DNA from: Micromonospora sp. MA102
Lineage (GTDB): Bacteria > Actinomycetota > Actinomycetes > Mycobacteriales > Micromonosporaceae
Assembly: GCF_025460765.1 (NCBI RefSeq)
Contig: NZ_JAMWEG010000007.1
Coordinates: 186,001 to 250,000, forward strand
Direction: 5' to 3'
DNA: 64,000 nt
Shown: positions 33,242 through 42,080 of the stretch, piece after piece
Layout of the letters: the number at the start of each line of letters is the position of its first letter
How positions within the stretch are numbered: position 1 is the stretch's first letter
Made by a program: the position numbers and the translations under genes
The notes under the pieces: model-generated
Told to the model about the DNA's origin: nothing
The model's database searches: none
The model's input: only the letters and a program-made list of their open reading frames with translations

Positions 33242-34519
33242 TCAGCCGGCCGCCGGGGGCGTCCAGTCCAGCGGCAGGTGCCCGATGCGGACCCGCTGCG
33301 GGTGGTCGCCGACCGGCACGCTGGCCACCTTCTGCCCGGTGGCGAAGCTGATCGCGGTGACCCGGTCCGCGCCGGACTCGGAGATGACGCAGTCCCGGCC
33401 GTCCCCGCTGACCGTGGCCCAGTACGGCTTGCTGGCCGGCACCAGGGTCCCCTCGCGCAGGGTGGCCCGGTCCACGACGGTGGCGTAGTCGTCCATGGTG
33501 CCGGCGACGCAGAGCCGGGCGCCGTCCGGGCTGACCGACAGGCCGTGGTGCCGGGAGTCGTTCACCCAGGTGGTGCGGTCCGCGCTGGTGGCGAGGTTCT
33601 TCGGCAGGGTGGCGACCCGGGTGACGCGATCCGTGGCGACGTCGTACTCGACCAGGCCGTTGAAGAACGAGACCTGGAAGTAGAGCCGGCTCCCGTCCGG
33701 GGTGAAGACCGCCGGGCGGACCGCGTCGGAGAGGTCCCGGCGACCGGCGGCGTCCAGCCGCGACCGCATGTCGATCACCTTCACCACGCCGAAGGTGGTG
33801 GTGTCGGCGACGGTGATCCGCCGGTCGCCCTTGGTCCAGTCCAGCCAGGGGGCGTCCAGGTCGGTGTTCACCTCGCCGATGGACATGTTCCACAGCAGCC
33901 GGCCGCCGTCGGTGAAGATGTTCTCGTGCGGCTTGTCCCCGGTGGGGAAGGAGCCGAGCTGCTGGCCGGTGCGGATGTCGAGTACGTGCACCGTGTTGCC
34001 GGTGGAGGCCGAGACGGCCACCCGGCTGCCGTCCGGTGACACGGCCATGTGGTCGGCGCGGTAGCCGGAGACCGCGAAGCGCCAGCGGATCTGGCCGGTG
34101 GCCAGGTCGACGGAGACCACGTCGGCGAAGCTGGGCCGGGACACCACCAGGGCGGTGCCGTCCGGGGTGGTGTACATGTCGTCGACGAGCTGGTCGTGGA
34201 CCTCCCCCGGGCCCTGCCGGATGCCGAGGAAGAACGCCAGCCGGATCGGGTTCAGGTAGATCTCGCGCAGCCGCTCGGTCCGGTCCGGGACCACGTTGAT
34301 CCGGTCGAGCCGCGCGTAGTCGCCGCGGGACCGGATGACGTCGGCCGTGCCCTCCCAGTTGTTGCCGACGAACATCACCTCCTGCAGGCCGGCGGCGGCC
34401 GCGGCGGGGCGAGGGGCCGCCGCCATCGGGGCCGGCACGGCCAGGGCGAGGGCGGCCAGCGCCGCGAGGGCGGCGCGGCGGCCGCGGGGACGGGGCGGGC
34501 GGGTCGGGGCGGGGGTCAT
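33242..34519 (-). CDS. Secreted YncE-like beta-propeller protein
   Basis: 425 residues from ATG 34519, with AGGAGG five bases upstream. A signal peptide of about 40 residues rich in Arg then Ala is followed by repeated propeller blades of the form SPDGSRVAVS...VHVLDIRTGQQ. Such proteins bind ligands or partners outside the cell, and no enzymatic residues are evident. It converges with the TAP-like lipoprotein gene (15-bp gap) and diverges from the PucR-type regulator across a region with an 18-bp inverted repeat, so it may be under that regulator. Confidence 0.87.
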   Translation of the reverse strand: MTPAPTRPPRPRGRRAALAALAALALAVPAPMAAAPRPAAAAAGLQEVMFVGNNWEGTADVIRSRGDYARLDRINVVPDRTERLREIYLNPIRLAFFLGIRQGPGEVHDQLVDDMYTTPDGTALVVSRPSFADVVSVDLATGQIRWRFAVSGYRADHMAVSPDGSRVAVSASTGNTVHVLDIRTGQQLGSFPTGDKPHENIFTDGGRLLWNMSIGEVNTDLDAPWLDWTKGDRRITVADTTTFGVVKVIDMRSRLDAAGRRDLSDAVRPAVFTPDGSRLYFQVSFFNGLVEYDVATDRVTRVATLPKNLATSADRTTWVNDSRHHGLSVSPDGARLCVAGTMDDYATVVDRATLREGTLVPASKPYWATVSGDGRDCVISESGADRVTAISFATGQKVASVPVGDHPQRVRIGHLPLDWTPPAAG

Positions 34520-34573
34520 GGACGCCTCCTGGTGGCCGGTTGCGACATCAACGTTTCTCTCTGCGCCGGGCGG

Positions 34574-34591
34574 TGTTACCTTGCGGTAACA
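34574..34591. promoter_or_regulatory. Inverted-repeat operator candidate
   Basis: TGTTACC and GGTAACA (perfect 7-bp arms) are separated by TTGC. It lies 54 bp upstream of the leftward beta-propeller gene and 101 bp before the PucR-type gene, in a locally A+T-richer stretch. The form is typical of dimeric helix-turn-helix regulators. Confidence 0.6.
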
Positions 34592-34691
34592 ATCAGGAGA
34601 GCAACCCGCCGGCCGCACCGGATAGGGACCGGACGCCAACACCCGGCCGGCCCGGTTGTGCCGCGACGACAACGGGAGGCGGCGGAAGCCG

Positions 34692-35840
34692 ATGACCCGG
34701 ACCGGGAGCGCACCCTCCTTCGGGGCGCTGCTGCGCGACCTGGCCGCCGACCCGGTCGCCGTCGGCGAGGTGGTCGGGGCGGCCCGCGCGCACTCCCCCG
34801 AGGTGGCCCGGCTCCCGCCCGCGGAGGTCCACCGCCAGGTCGTCCTGCTGCTCACCAGCGGGCTCGGCGCGCTGGAGCGGCGGGAGGACCCGGGTGAGCG
34901 CGACTTCACCGAGGCGCGGCGGCTGGGCGCCGACCGGGCCGCGCAGGGCGTCTCCGTGGCCGGGCTGCTGTGCGGCGTGCAGGGCGGTCGGGACCGGGCC
35001 GTGGAGCTGGTCGTCCGGCACGGGCGGGCGGCGGGGATCCCCGACGAGGTGCTCCTGGAGGGGCTGCTGACCATCGGCCGGTACGCCGCGGCCGTGGAAC
35101 GCGCCGTGGTCGACGGTCACCGGGCGGCCGAGCGCGAGCTGGCCGCCACCGGCGGGCCGGCCCGCGCCCGGCTGCTGCGCCGGCTGCTGCTCGGCGGGCC
35201 GGCGGGCGTGCCGCCGGCCGAGCTGGCCCGGTTCGGGCTACGCCCGGACGGGCGCTACCACTGCCTCGTCGCCGAGCAGCCCGACCCGGTCCGGGCGCAC
35301 TCGCTGCACCGGCAGTTCGCCGAATGCGGCGGGGTGCTCGGCACGGTCGAGGACCGGCTGGCCGGCCTCACCCCCCGGCTGCCGTCCGCCGGCCCGGTCG
35401 ACCTGCTGGTGGTGGTCGCCCCGGTCCGGCCGCTGGACCGGACCCCGGCCATGTACGCGCTCTGCCTGGCCGCCCTGCGCACGGCGGCGCACCGGCGGCT
35501 GCGCGGCCTGCACCTGGTGACGGACCTCGCCGTCCCGACCGCGCTGGCCGCCCAGCCGGCCCTCGCCGAGCTGCTCCGGAGCGCGCTGCTCGGCGGCCTC
35601 GACCCGGCCGACGAGTTCCACCGGGAGCTGGCCGCGACCGCGCTGGCCTGGCTGGACCACGGCCAGCGGCTGGACCAGACCGCCGCCGCCCTGCACGTCC
35701 ACCCGAACACCGTGCGCTACCGGCTGCGCCGGCTGCGCGAACTCACCGGCGGGCCGCCGGTCGAGGAGGGCGCGCGGTGCCCGGTGCCGGAGACGGTCCG
35801 CTGGTGGTGGGCCCTGCGTACCTGGCTCGACCGGCCCTGA
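34692..35840 (+). CDS. PucR-type transcriptional regulator (C-terminal HTH)
   Basis: 382 residues from ATG 34692. The N-terminal two thirds resemble the RsbR/GGDEF-like sensor part of PucR-family proteins (GVSVAGLLCGVQGGRDRAVELVV...). The C-terminus HGQRLDQTAAALHVHPNTVRYRLRRLRELTG is the characteristic PucR helix-turn-helix. The inducer is unknown. The start at 34656 would add 12 Arg-rich residues without a better ribosome site. It may regulate itself and the divergent beta-propeller gene. Confidence 0.9.
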   Translation: MTRTGSAPSFGALLRDLAADPVAVGEVVGAARAHSPEVARLPPAEVHRQVVLLLTSGLGALERREDPGERDFTEARRLGADRAAQGVSVAGLLCGVQGGRDRAVELVVRHGRAAGIPDEVLLEGLLTIGRYAAAVERAVVDGHRAAERELAATGGPARARLLRRLLLGGPAGVPPAELARFGLRPDGRYHCLVAEQPDPVRAHSLHRQFAECGGVLGTVEDRLAGLTPRLPSAGPVDLLVVVAPVRPLDRTPAMYALCLAALRTAAHRRLRGLHLVTDLAVPTALAAQPALAELLRSALLGGLDPADEFHRELAATALAWLDHGQRLDQTAAALHVHPNTVRYRLRRLRELTGGPPVEEGARCPVPETVRWWWALRTWLDRP

Positions 35841-35853
35841 CGGCCGGCCGTGG

Positions 35854-36345
35854 TCACCGGGTCCGGCGGCGTCGGCGCCGCCGTTCCCACGGCGGGGTCG
35901 GGCTGGCCGGTTCGGGGCGCGCCAGGTCGGGCACCTCGATGCCCTGCCGGGCGGCCATCTCCTCCACCAGCGCCCGCAGGCGCCGCACGTCCGCCTTCAG
36001 CTCCTCCTGCTCGGCGTGCTCGAAGGCGTCGTCGTCCACGATCAGCCGGCTGGCGAAGTGTGCGGTGATCAGCGGGATGACCAGCAGCACCATGGTGGAG
36101 ATGAGCAGCGCGGCGAGGAAGCGCCCGGCGAACGAGGTCGGGGAGATGTCGCCGTAGCCGACGGTGGAGGCGGTCACCACGGCCCACCAGATCGAGTCCG
36201 CCGCGTTCTTGTGCTCGGCCTGGCTGTACAGCACGCCGGCCACCACGATCATGAGCAGATACGAGATGATCAACGTGCGCGGCGAGTTGGCGAACCAGAC
36301 CAGACCCCGGTAGATCCAGCGGAACGGCAACAGCAGGACGTCCAT
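35854..36345 (-). CDS. Two-TM potassium channel family protein
   Basis: 163 residues. Two membrane helices (about 20-38 and 78-98) flank a pore loop with the K+ selectivity filter TVGYGD. The C-terminus is a short acidic coiled coil (DDDAFEHAEQEELKADVRRLRALVEEMAARQG) ending in a Pro/Arg-rich tail. It should form a tetrameric K+ channel of the KcsA-like Ion_trans_2 type. ATG 36345 is chosen; ATG 36354 is three codons earlier. Convergent with the PucR-type gene (13-bp gap). Confidence 0.93.
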   Translation of the reverse strand: MDVLLLPFRWIYRGLVWFANSPRTLIISYLLMIVVAGVLYSQAEHKNAADSIWWAVVTASTVGYGDISPTSFAGRFLAALLISTMVLLVIPLITAHFASRLIVDDDAFEHAEQEELKADVRRLRALVEEMAARQGIEVPDLARPEPASPTPPWERRRRRRRTR

Positions 36346-36418
36346 GGCGCACATGCTGCCCGGTGCCGGCAACCGAGGCGACCGCATCGTCGGGCGTGAC
36401 TGTGCGAGGCTGCCCCGC

Positions 36419-36871
36419 ATGACCGACGTGATCTTCCGGGAGGCCGTCCGGGCCGACCTGCCCGCCGTCATCGCCCTGCTCGCCGACGACGTGCTCGGCA
36501 AGGCCCGCGACTTCACCGCGGTGGACGAGGCGTACGAGCGGGCGTTCGCCGCCATCGACGCCGACCCGCGCAACCACCTGGTCGTCGCGGAGACCGGCGG
36601 CGAACTGGTCGGCTGCATGCAGATCACCTACATCCCGGGGCTGGGCCGGCACGGCGCCGAGCGGTCCCTCATCGAGTCGGTCCGGGTCCGCTCCGACCTG
36701 CGCGGCCGGGGGCTGGGCCGGGAGATGATGGTGTGGGCGATCGACCGGGCCCGGGAGCGGGGCTGCGCGCTGGTGCAGCTCACCACCGACAAGAGCCGCG
36801 CCGACGCGCACCGCTTCTACCGCAACCTCGGCTTCGTGGCCAGCCACGAGGGCATGAAGCTGGCCCTGTGA
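36419..36871 (+). CDS. GNAT N-acetyltransferase
   Basis: 150 residues from ATG 36419 (MTDVIFREAVRADLPAVIALLADD). The acetyl-CoA loop is VRSDLRGRGLGREMMVWAIDRAR and the end DKSRADAHRFYRNLGFVASHEGMKL; both are canonical. The set of motifs resembles small-molecule acetyltransferases of the PhnO/AAC-like group, with the actual substrate unknown. It is divergent from the channel gene. Confidence 0.93.
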   Translation: MTDVIFREAVRADLPAVIALLADDVLGKARDFTAVDEAYERAFAAIDADPRNHLVVAETGGELVGCMQITYIPGLGRHGAERSLIESVRVRSDLRGRGLGREMMVWAIDRARERGCALVQLTTDKSRADAHRFYRNLGFVASHEGMKLAL

Positions 36872-36973
36872 CCCCGGCCGCCGCCGGCTGACGGCCCCTC
36901 CCCGCGGCCGCCGCCGGCTGACGGCCCCTTCCCCGGCCGCCGCCGGTTGACGACCCTCCCCCGGCCGGGGGAG
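36871..36973. repeat. Three imperfect 30-bp tandem repeats plus an 18-bp palindrome
   Basis: Units at 36871-36900, 36901-36930 and 36931-36960 share the core GGCCGCCGCCGGCTGACGGC with small changes in the third. The array begins on the GNAT stop codon. It is followed directly by the perfect palindrome CTCCCCCGGCCGGGGGAG (36956-36973). The palindrome may terminate the GNAT transcript. Confidence 0.65.
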
Positions 36974-37051
36974 CGTATTCCCCGGTCGCGGGGAGGCCGC
37001 GCACCGGACCGGTCGGCAGGCTGGAGCCAGTTCCAGCTCCGGGGAGGCCCC

Positions 37052-37570
37052 ATGACCACCGACACCGTTTCCGGCACCGTCCACCTCCGTGCCGTCCGTC
37101 CCGCGCCGGCCTGGACGGTGCGCGTCGCCCACCTGATCCCGCTGCTCGTGCTGCCATCCGGGCTGTGGCGGGTCGCCCTGGTCGCCGGCCTGCCGATCGG
37201 CACTCCGGTGGACCCGGGCCCCGGCGAGAGCGTCTACATCGTCTCGCTGAGCCTGGTCTCCGAGGGGCTGGCGCTGCTCGCCCTGGGCCTGGTCCGGCCG
37301 TGGGGCGAGGTGTTCCCGGGGTGGCTGCCGCTGGTCGGCGGCCGGCGGGTGCCGCCGCGGTTCGCCGTCACCGCCGCCACCGCCGGCGCCGTCGCCCTCA
37401 CCCTGATCTGGGGGTACGCCGCGTGGGGCGTCCCCGCCAACGGCAACGACCTCGGCTTCACCCCGACCGGCTTCACCCTCCTGGTGGCCTGCTACGCCCC
37501 CCTCCTGCTCTGGGGCCCCCTCCTTCTGGCCCTCACCTGGTCCTACCACCACCGCCACTCCCCCCGGTGA
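37052..37570 (+). CDS. Four-helix membrane protein, unknown function
   Basis: 172 residues from ATG 37052 after GGGGAGG. Four hydrophobic segments are near 25-45, 65-82, 103-122 and 140-162. Between them are short loops with LVRPWGEVFPGWLPLVGGRRVPP. This loop and the overall layout are common to a family of actinobacterial integral membrane proteins without assigned role. Ends at the large inverted repeat of family A. Confidence 0.8.
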   Translation: MTTDTVSGTVHLRAVRPAPAWTVRVAHLIPLLVLPSGLWRVALVAGLPIGTPVDPGPGESVYIVSLSLVSEGLALLALGLVRPWGEVFPGWLPLVGGRRVPPRFAVTAATAGAVALTLIWGYAAWGVPANGNDLGFTPTGFTLLVACYAPLLLWGPLLLALTWSYHHRHSPR

Positions 37571-37626
37571 TCATGAAGTTGTCACCGGCCGGTGCGGCGT
37601 GTCACGACAACAACTTCATGATCACC
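37566..37626. repeat. Family A inverted repeat, copy 1
   Basis: The arms GGTGATCATGAAGTTGT (37566-37582) and its exact complement (37610-37626) are 17 bp long with a 27-base loop that itself contains the palindrome CACCGGCCGGTG. It fills the space between two convergent genes and starts inside the stop codon region of the first. A second copy with the same core lies at 58070-58130. Confidence 0.85.
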
Positions 37627-37649
37627 AGGTCGGGGACGTGGGGGGTGGG

Positions 37650-38369
37650 TCAGTCGGTCACCAGGCGGCCGTCGCGGAGGGTCAGGGTGCGGTCGGCCAT
37701 GTCGATCAGGGCCGGGTCGTGGGTGGCGACCAGGGCGGTCATGCCGCGGGCGTGCACCACGGCCCGGAGCAGGTCCATGATCGACCGGCCGGTCTCCGAG
37801 TCGAGCTGGCCGGTCGGCTCGTCGGCGATGAGCAGGTCCGGCTCGTTGGCCAGCGCCCGGGCCACCGCCACCCGCTGCTGCTGGCCACCGGACAGCTCGT
37901 ACGGGCGCTGCGCGGCGTGCCCGCCCAGGCCGACCAGCTCCAGCAGCACGGCCACCCGCTGCTCCCGCTCGGCGGCCGGCAGCTTGGCCAGCCGCAGCGG
38001 CACCCCGACGTTCTCCGCCGCCGACAGGATCGGCACCAGGCCGAAGGTCTGGAAGATGAACCCGACAGTGCCCCGGCGCAGCGCCAGCAGCTCCCGCTCG
38101 CTCGCGGTCGTGACCTCGTGGCCGGCCACCCGCACCCGCCCGCTGTCCGGCCGGTCCAGCCCGCCGACCAGGTTCAGCAGGGTGGTCTTGCCGGCGCCGG
38201 AGCGGCCTCGGACCGCGACCAGCTCACCCCGGCCGGCCACGAAGGAGACGTCCCGTACGGCGTGGACGGCGTGCTCGCCCCTGCCGAAGGTGCGGCTCAC
38301 CCCCTCGACCCGGACCACCTCGTCGACGGCGACGCGGGCCGGCGCCACGGTCAGCTGCTCGGTCATCAC
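37650..38369 (-). CDS. ABC transporter ATPase (MacB/LolD type)
   Basis: 239 residues. Walker A GRSGAGKTT, Q-loop FIFQTFGLVPILSAAENV, signature LSGGQQQRVAVARAL, Walker B LLIADEPTGQLDS and the switch His in VATHD are complete. The long helical region after the Q-loop is typical of ATPases that partner FtsX-like permeases. GTG 38369 or ATG 38366 both overlap the stop of the neighbouring ATPase gene (GTGATGA). It is the last gene of a four-gene export locus. Confidence 0.95.
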   Translation of the reverse strand: MMTEQLTVAPARVAVDEVVRVEGVSRTFGRGEHAVHAVRDVSFVAGRGELVAVRGRSGAGKTTLLNLVGGLDRPDSGRVRVAGHEVTTASERELLALRRGTVGFIFQTFGLVPILSAAENVGVPLRLAKLPAAEREQRVAVLLELVGLGGHAAQRPYELSGGQQQRVAVARALANEPDLLIADEPTGQLDSETGRSIMDLLRAVVHARGMTALVATHDPALIDMADRTLTLRDGRLVTD

Positions 38370-39355
38370 TCACTCTCCTCGTCGTGCGCCCGGTCGCCCG
38401 GCCGCACCTGGACGTGGTCGGGTTCCAGGTTGAGCCGGACCCGGTCGCGCAGGGACAGGCTGTCCACGAAGGACGCCGGCAGCTGCATGCGGCCGGTCCG
38501 GTCGAGCACCGCGTACTCCTCGCTGACCAGCTCGGTGCTGCCGTCGGCGGCGACCCGGGCGGTGCGGCGTACCTCGGAGGCGGTCCGGCCGTCGCGGATG
38601 GCGACCGTGCGGCGGACCTGACCGGCCACGGCCTGGTCGTGGGTGACCACCACGATGGTGACGCCCAGCTCGGCGTTGATGGTGCGTAGCGCGGCGAAGA
38701 CCTCGGCGCCGGTGGCCTCGTCCAGCTCACCGGTCGGCTCGTCGGCGAAGAGCACCTCCGGGTCGTTGGCGACCGCCACGGCGACCGCGCAGCGCTGCTG
38801 CTCGCCGCCGCTCAGCTGGCCCGGCCGGCGGTCCGCGCAGTAGCCGACCCCGACCATGTCGAGCAGCTGGCGGGCCCGCTCCCGCCGGGCCCGCCGGGAA
38901 CGGCCACCGGCCAGCTTCATCGGCAGCTCGACGTTCTCCAGCGCGGTCAGGTACGGCAGCAGGTTCCGGCCGGTCTGCTGCCAGACGAAGCCGACCATCT
39001 GGCGGCGGTAGGCGAGCCGGCGCCGGTTCGACAGGGCGAGCAGGTCGTACTCGGCGACCCGGGCGATGCCGGCGGTCGGGGTGTCCAGCCCGGAGAGGAT
39101 GTTCAGCAGGGTGGACTTGCCGGACCCGGACGCGCCGACGATCGCCACCAGCTCACCCCGGTCGATGACCAGGTCGAGGCCCTGGAGGGCGACGACCTCC
39201 ACCCCCTCGGTCTTGAAGATGCGGACCAGCCCGTCGCAGACGATGTGCCCGCGCAGCCGGTCCCGGCCGCCGGCCCGTTCGGCGGCGCGCTCCGCAGCGC
39301 GCCGCTGAAGGGCGGCCAGGTCCGGTACGGCCGACGCCTCGGCGATCGCGGTCAT
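38366..39355 (-). CDS. ABC transporter ATPase with AbrB-like C-terminal domain
   Basis: 329 residues. The ATPase core has Walker [10 protein letters not shown] (75-83), LSGGE (181-185), Walker [14 protein letters not shown] and switch H239. About 75 extra residues follow. Positions 282-320 ([23 protein letters not shown]... to VQVRPG) fit the SpoVT/AbrB swapped-hairpin pattern: D-x-x-G-R, hydrophobic-P, then L-x-x-x-D and a final V-x-V-R-P. That fold normally binds DNA or dimerises. Here it may dimerise the ATPase or contact the permease. One base separates it from the permease stop. Confidence 0.92.
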   Translation of the reverse strand: MTAIAEASAVPDLAALQRRAAERAAERAGGRDRLRGHIVCDGLVRIFKTEGVEVVALQGLDLVIDRGELVAIVGASGSGKSTLLNILSGLDTPTAGIARVAEYDLLALSNRRRLAYRRQMVGFVWQQTGRNLLPYLTALENVELPMKLAGGRSRRARRERARQLLDMVGVGYCADRRPGQLSGGEQQRCAVAVAVANDPEVLFADEPTGELDEATGAEVFAALRTINAELGVTIVVVTHDQAVAGQVRRTVAIRDGRTASEVRRTARVAADGSTELVSEEYAVLDRTGRMQLPASFVDSLSLRDRVRLNLEPDHVQVRPGDRAHDEESE

Positions 39356-39356
39356 C

Positions 39357-42080
39357 TCAGCTCTCCTCTCCGAGCCGGAGCACCTCGCCGAGGCGCATCC
39401 GACGGTTGTTCAGGGTCTCGACGGCGACGGCGAAGGCGAGGGCCACCACGGCGAGGCCCAGCACCCCGGCCACCAGGCCGGGTTCGAAACGTGCCCGCAC
39501 GGCCATCCCGCCGGTGAAGGCGGGCAGGCCGAGCACGGGGGTGAGCAGCACCGGCAGCAGCGCGCCGACCACCGCGCCGGTGAGCACGGAGACCAGCACG
39601 AGCGGGGTCAGCTCCACCAGCAGCAGACCGCGCCACTGCCGGCGGGACAGGCCCATGGTGCGCAGCCGGGACAGCACCTGCCCGCGGCCGCGCGCCCCGG
39701 CCAGCACGGCGAAGGCCAGCGCGAGCAGGCCCAGCACGGCCCCGCCGGCCGCGCCGATGGTGAAGCCGAAGACCAGCAGCCCGTTCACCCCGCTGCCGCC
39801 CAGCTCGGCGCGGACCGCCGACCGGGTGGTGACGGTGGGCTGGGTGGGTCGCTCCCCGCCGGCCACCACCCCGGTGCGCTGGTAGCGCTCCTGCCCCTCA
39901 GCGGCCACCCGGGCCACCGCGGCCGGGTCGACCCGGTCGCCGGCCAGCAGGAAGCCGGTGGGCGCGAGCGGGTGCAGGGCGCCCGCAGGCAGCGCCGGCC
40001 AGGGCAGCACCACGAACCGGGTCACGCTCCGGTCGACCAGCGCGAACTCGTCGACGGTCGCGGCGGTGCGCACGGGGAACCGGTTGCCCTGCACGTCCAG
40101 CCAGGCGGGGCGCCGGCCGGCCGGGTCGGCCAGCCCGGCCTCGGTCAACTCGTCGGCGAGCACCGGGGAGACCAGCGCCGGCAGCGGGGTGGTGCCGTCG
40201 CCGGTGGCACGCAGCGGGTCGGGGACGGTCACCGGGACGCCCGCGCGGCGGGCCACCTCGGCGAACCGGGCGCCGTCGACGAGCAGCACCCGGGTGTCCC
40301 CCACCCCGGCGAACCGGCCGGCCTCGTCGGCGTACGGGCGCTGGCCGGCCTCCACCAGCAGCGGGGTGACCGCGCGGACGCCGGGCAGCGCGGCGAGCGC
40401 GTCGGTGGTGTCCGGGGCGAACCGGTCCCCGTCGACCCGGACGTCCCCGGGCACGGCGGCCGCGGCGGCGCGGTCCCGGCCGTTCTCGATGCCGGTGGCG
40501 ACCACCCCGCAGAACGCGGCGGTCGCCACGGACAGCACCACCACGACCAGCGGGCCGGTGGTGGCGGCCCGGCCGGCGCGGGCCGTGCCGAGGAACGCGA
40601 CGCTCCCCCGGGCCCGGGCGGCGGCCCGGCTGAGCAGCCGCAACGGCCACGGGTAGGCGCGCAGGGCGACCAGCGCCGCGGCGACGGCCAGCAGCACCGG
40701 CACCGAGACGAGCAGCGGGTCCACCGTCCCGTCGAGGGTGAGGCCCCGCCGGCGCACCAGGAACGCGCCGAGCGCGGCGACCACCAGCACGGTCGCCTCG
40801 ACGGTGAGCCGCACGGCCGGGGACCGGGCGCCGCCCAGGTCGCTCCGGCCGCCACCGCCGCGGCCGGCGGTGAGCGCGGCGAGCGGCGGGACCAGGGTGG
40901 CCAGCAGCGTGGCGAGCAGCACCCAGCGCAGCTCGGCGCCGCCACCGGGGAGCAGCCCGCCGAGCAGCCAGCCCACGCCGGCGGCGAGGGGCAGCACCAG
41001 CAGCGACTCGGCGAGGCCGCGGCCCAGCACCGCGGTCGTCGCGCCGCCCCGGGCGCGCAGCAGCGCGTACTCGTTCTGGCGGCGGCGGGCGGCGAGGCGG
41101 GCGGCGAGCAGGATCAGGCCGGCCAGGGTGGCGAGCAGCCCGGCCGCGATGACGGCGAGCAGCGTACGGGCGGCGGCGAGCGACTCGGCGAAGCGGCGCA
41201 GCGGGATGTCGACGCCCTGGGTCAGGGTGAGCCCGGCGGGCCGGGTGCGCTCCATCGCGGCGAGCCCGGCCACGGCGGCGGAGAGCTGCCCCGGGTTGAA
41301 CCGGTCGGGTGCCACCCGATAGCGCCAGCTGAAGCTGACCGGCCAGCCGGAGGTGGCGGCCGCGTCGAAGCCGGCCTCGGAGGTGTACGCGACGGACAGG
41401 AACGGCTTCCCGTCGCCGGTGGGCGCGGCGAGCCGCAGCATCGACGGCAGCGCGTCCCAGATCCCGCCGTGCGGGTCGGTGGGCCGGAACACGCCGACCA
41501 GGGCCACCCTGATGCTCCGCACCGGCTTGCCGCGCTCGTCGAGGATGGACAGCGCGAAGGTGCTGCCGGCGCGGATCCCGAGCGGCCCGGCCACGGTGTC
41601 GGCGAGGGCCATCTCGACGCCGGCGCCGGCGCCACCGGCCGGCCAGCGCCCCTCGACCAGGGTGGCCGCCTCGGGCAGGCCCGTCACGGTGCGCAGGCTC
41701 ACGTCGATCAGGCCCTTGTCAGCGCTCAGGGTCGGCCCGGTCAGCCGGGTGAACCCGGTCTCCGCGGCGTACCACCGCTCGCCGATGACCTGCCGCACGG
41801 CCTCGGGCATCCGCGCCTCGACGGCGTCCAGCTCGGCGGCGCGGGTGGCGGCGATCCGGGAGGCGGTCCGGGGCAGGATCGTCTGCTCGGTGCTGTACGT
41901 CAGGTCGCGCCGGGCCACCGGCTGGGCGGCCACGTGCTCCCGCAGCCCCTGCCCGGTGAGCCGGTCGACGACCCGGGGCAGGGCGGTGATCAGCAGCGCG
42001 GTGATCAGGGTCAGGACGGCGAGCAGCAGGAAGTGCCCCCCGTACGCCCGGACCCGCCGCGGCGCACCTGACGGACTCAT
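39357..42080 (-). CDS. FtsX-like ABC permease, large form
   Basis: 907 residues from ATG 42080. An N-terminal helix is followed by a large extracytoplasmic MacB-type domain, a block of FtsX helices near 340-560, a second exported domain and a final FtsX helix block, ending in RMRLGEVLRLGEES. This is the duplicated ten-helix layout of large FtsX permeases. Such systems move lipids, lipoproteins or peptides, or transmit signals across the membrane. The start overlaps the stop of the 1061-residue permease by four bases (ATGA). Confidence 0.9.
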   Translation of the reverse strand: MSPSGAPRRVRAYGGHFLLLAVLTLITALLITALPRVVDRLTGQGLREHVAAQPVARRDLTYSTEQTILPRTASRIAATRAAELDAVEARMPEAVRQVIGERWYAAETGFTRLTGPTLSADKGLIDVSLRTVTGLPEAATLVEGRWPAGGAGAGVEMALADTVAGPLGIRAGSTFALSILDERGKPVRSIRVALVGVFRPTDPHGGIWDALPSMLRLAAPTGDGKPFLSVAYTSEAGFDAAATSGWPVSFSWRYRVAPDRFNPGQLSAAVAGLAAMERTRPAGLTLTQGVDIPLRRFAESLAAARTLLAVIAAGLLATLAGLILLAARLAARRRQNEYALLRARGGATTAVLGRGLAESLLVLPLAAGVGWLLGGLLPGGGAELRWVLLATLLATLVPPLAALTAGRGGGGRSDLGGARSPAVRLTVEATVLVVAALGAFLVRRRGLTLDGTVDPLLVSVPVLLAVAAALVALRAYPWPLRLLSRAAARARGSVAFLGTARAGRAATTGPLVVVVLSVATAAFCGVVATGIENGRDRAAAAAVPGDVRVDGDRFAPDTTDALAALPGVRAVTPLLVEAGQRPYADEAGRFAGVGDTRVLLVDGARFAEVARRAGVPVTVPDPLRATGDGTTPLPALVSPVLADELTEAGLADPAGRRPAWLDVQGNRFPVRTAATVDEFALVDRSVTRFVVLPWPALPAGALHPLAPTGFLLAGDRVDPAAVARVAAEGQERYQRTGVVAGGERPTQPTVTTRSAVRAELGGSGVNGLLVFGFTIGAAGGAVLGLLALAFAVLAGARGRGQVLSRLRTMGLSRRQWRGLLLVELTPLVLVSVLTGAVVGALLPVLLTPVLGLPAFTGGMAVRARFEPGLVAGVLGLAVVALAFAVAVETLNNRRMRLGEVLRLGEES

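Noticed and set aside
36871..36960. Possible CRISPR-like repeats
   Set aside because: Units are contiguous with no unique spacers and only three copies, so this is a simple tandem repeat.
37566..37626. Family A repeat as IS or MITE end
   Set aside because: No target-site duplication, no transposase nearby, and the whole element is a single hairpin; a REP-like or terminator-like role fits better, though a MITE origin is not excluded.
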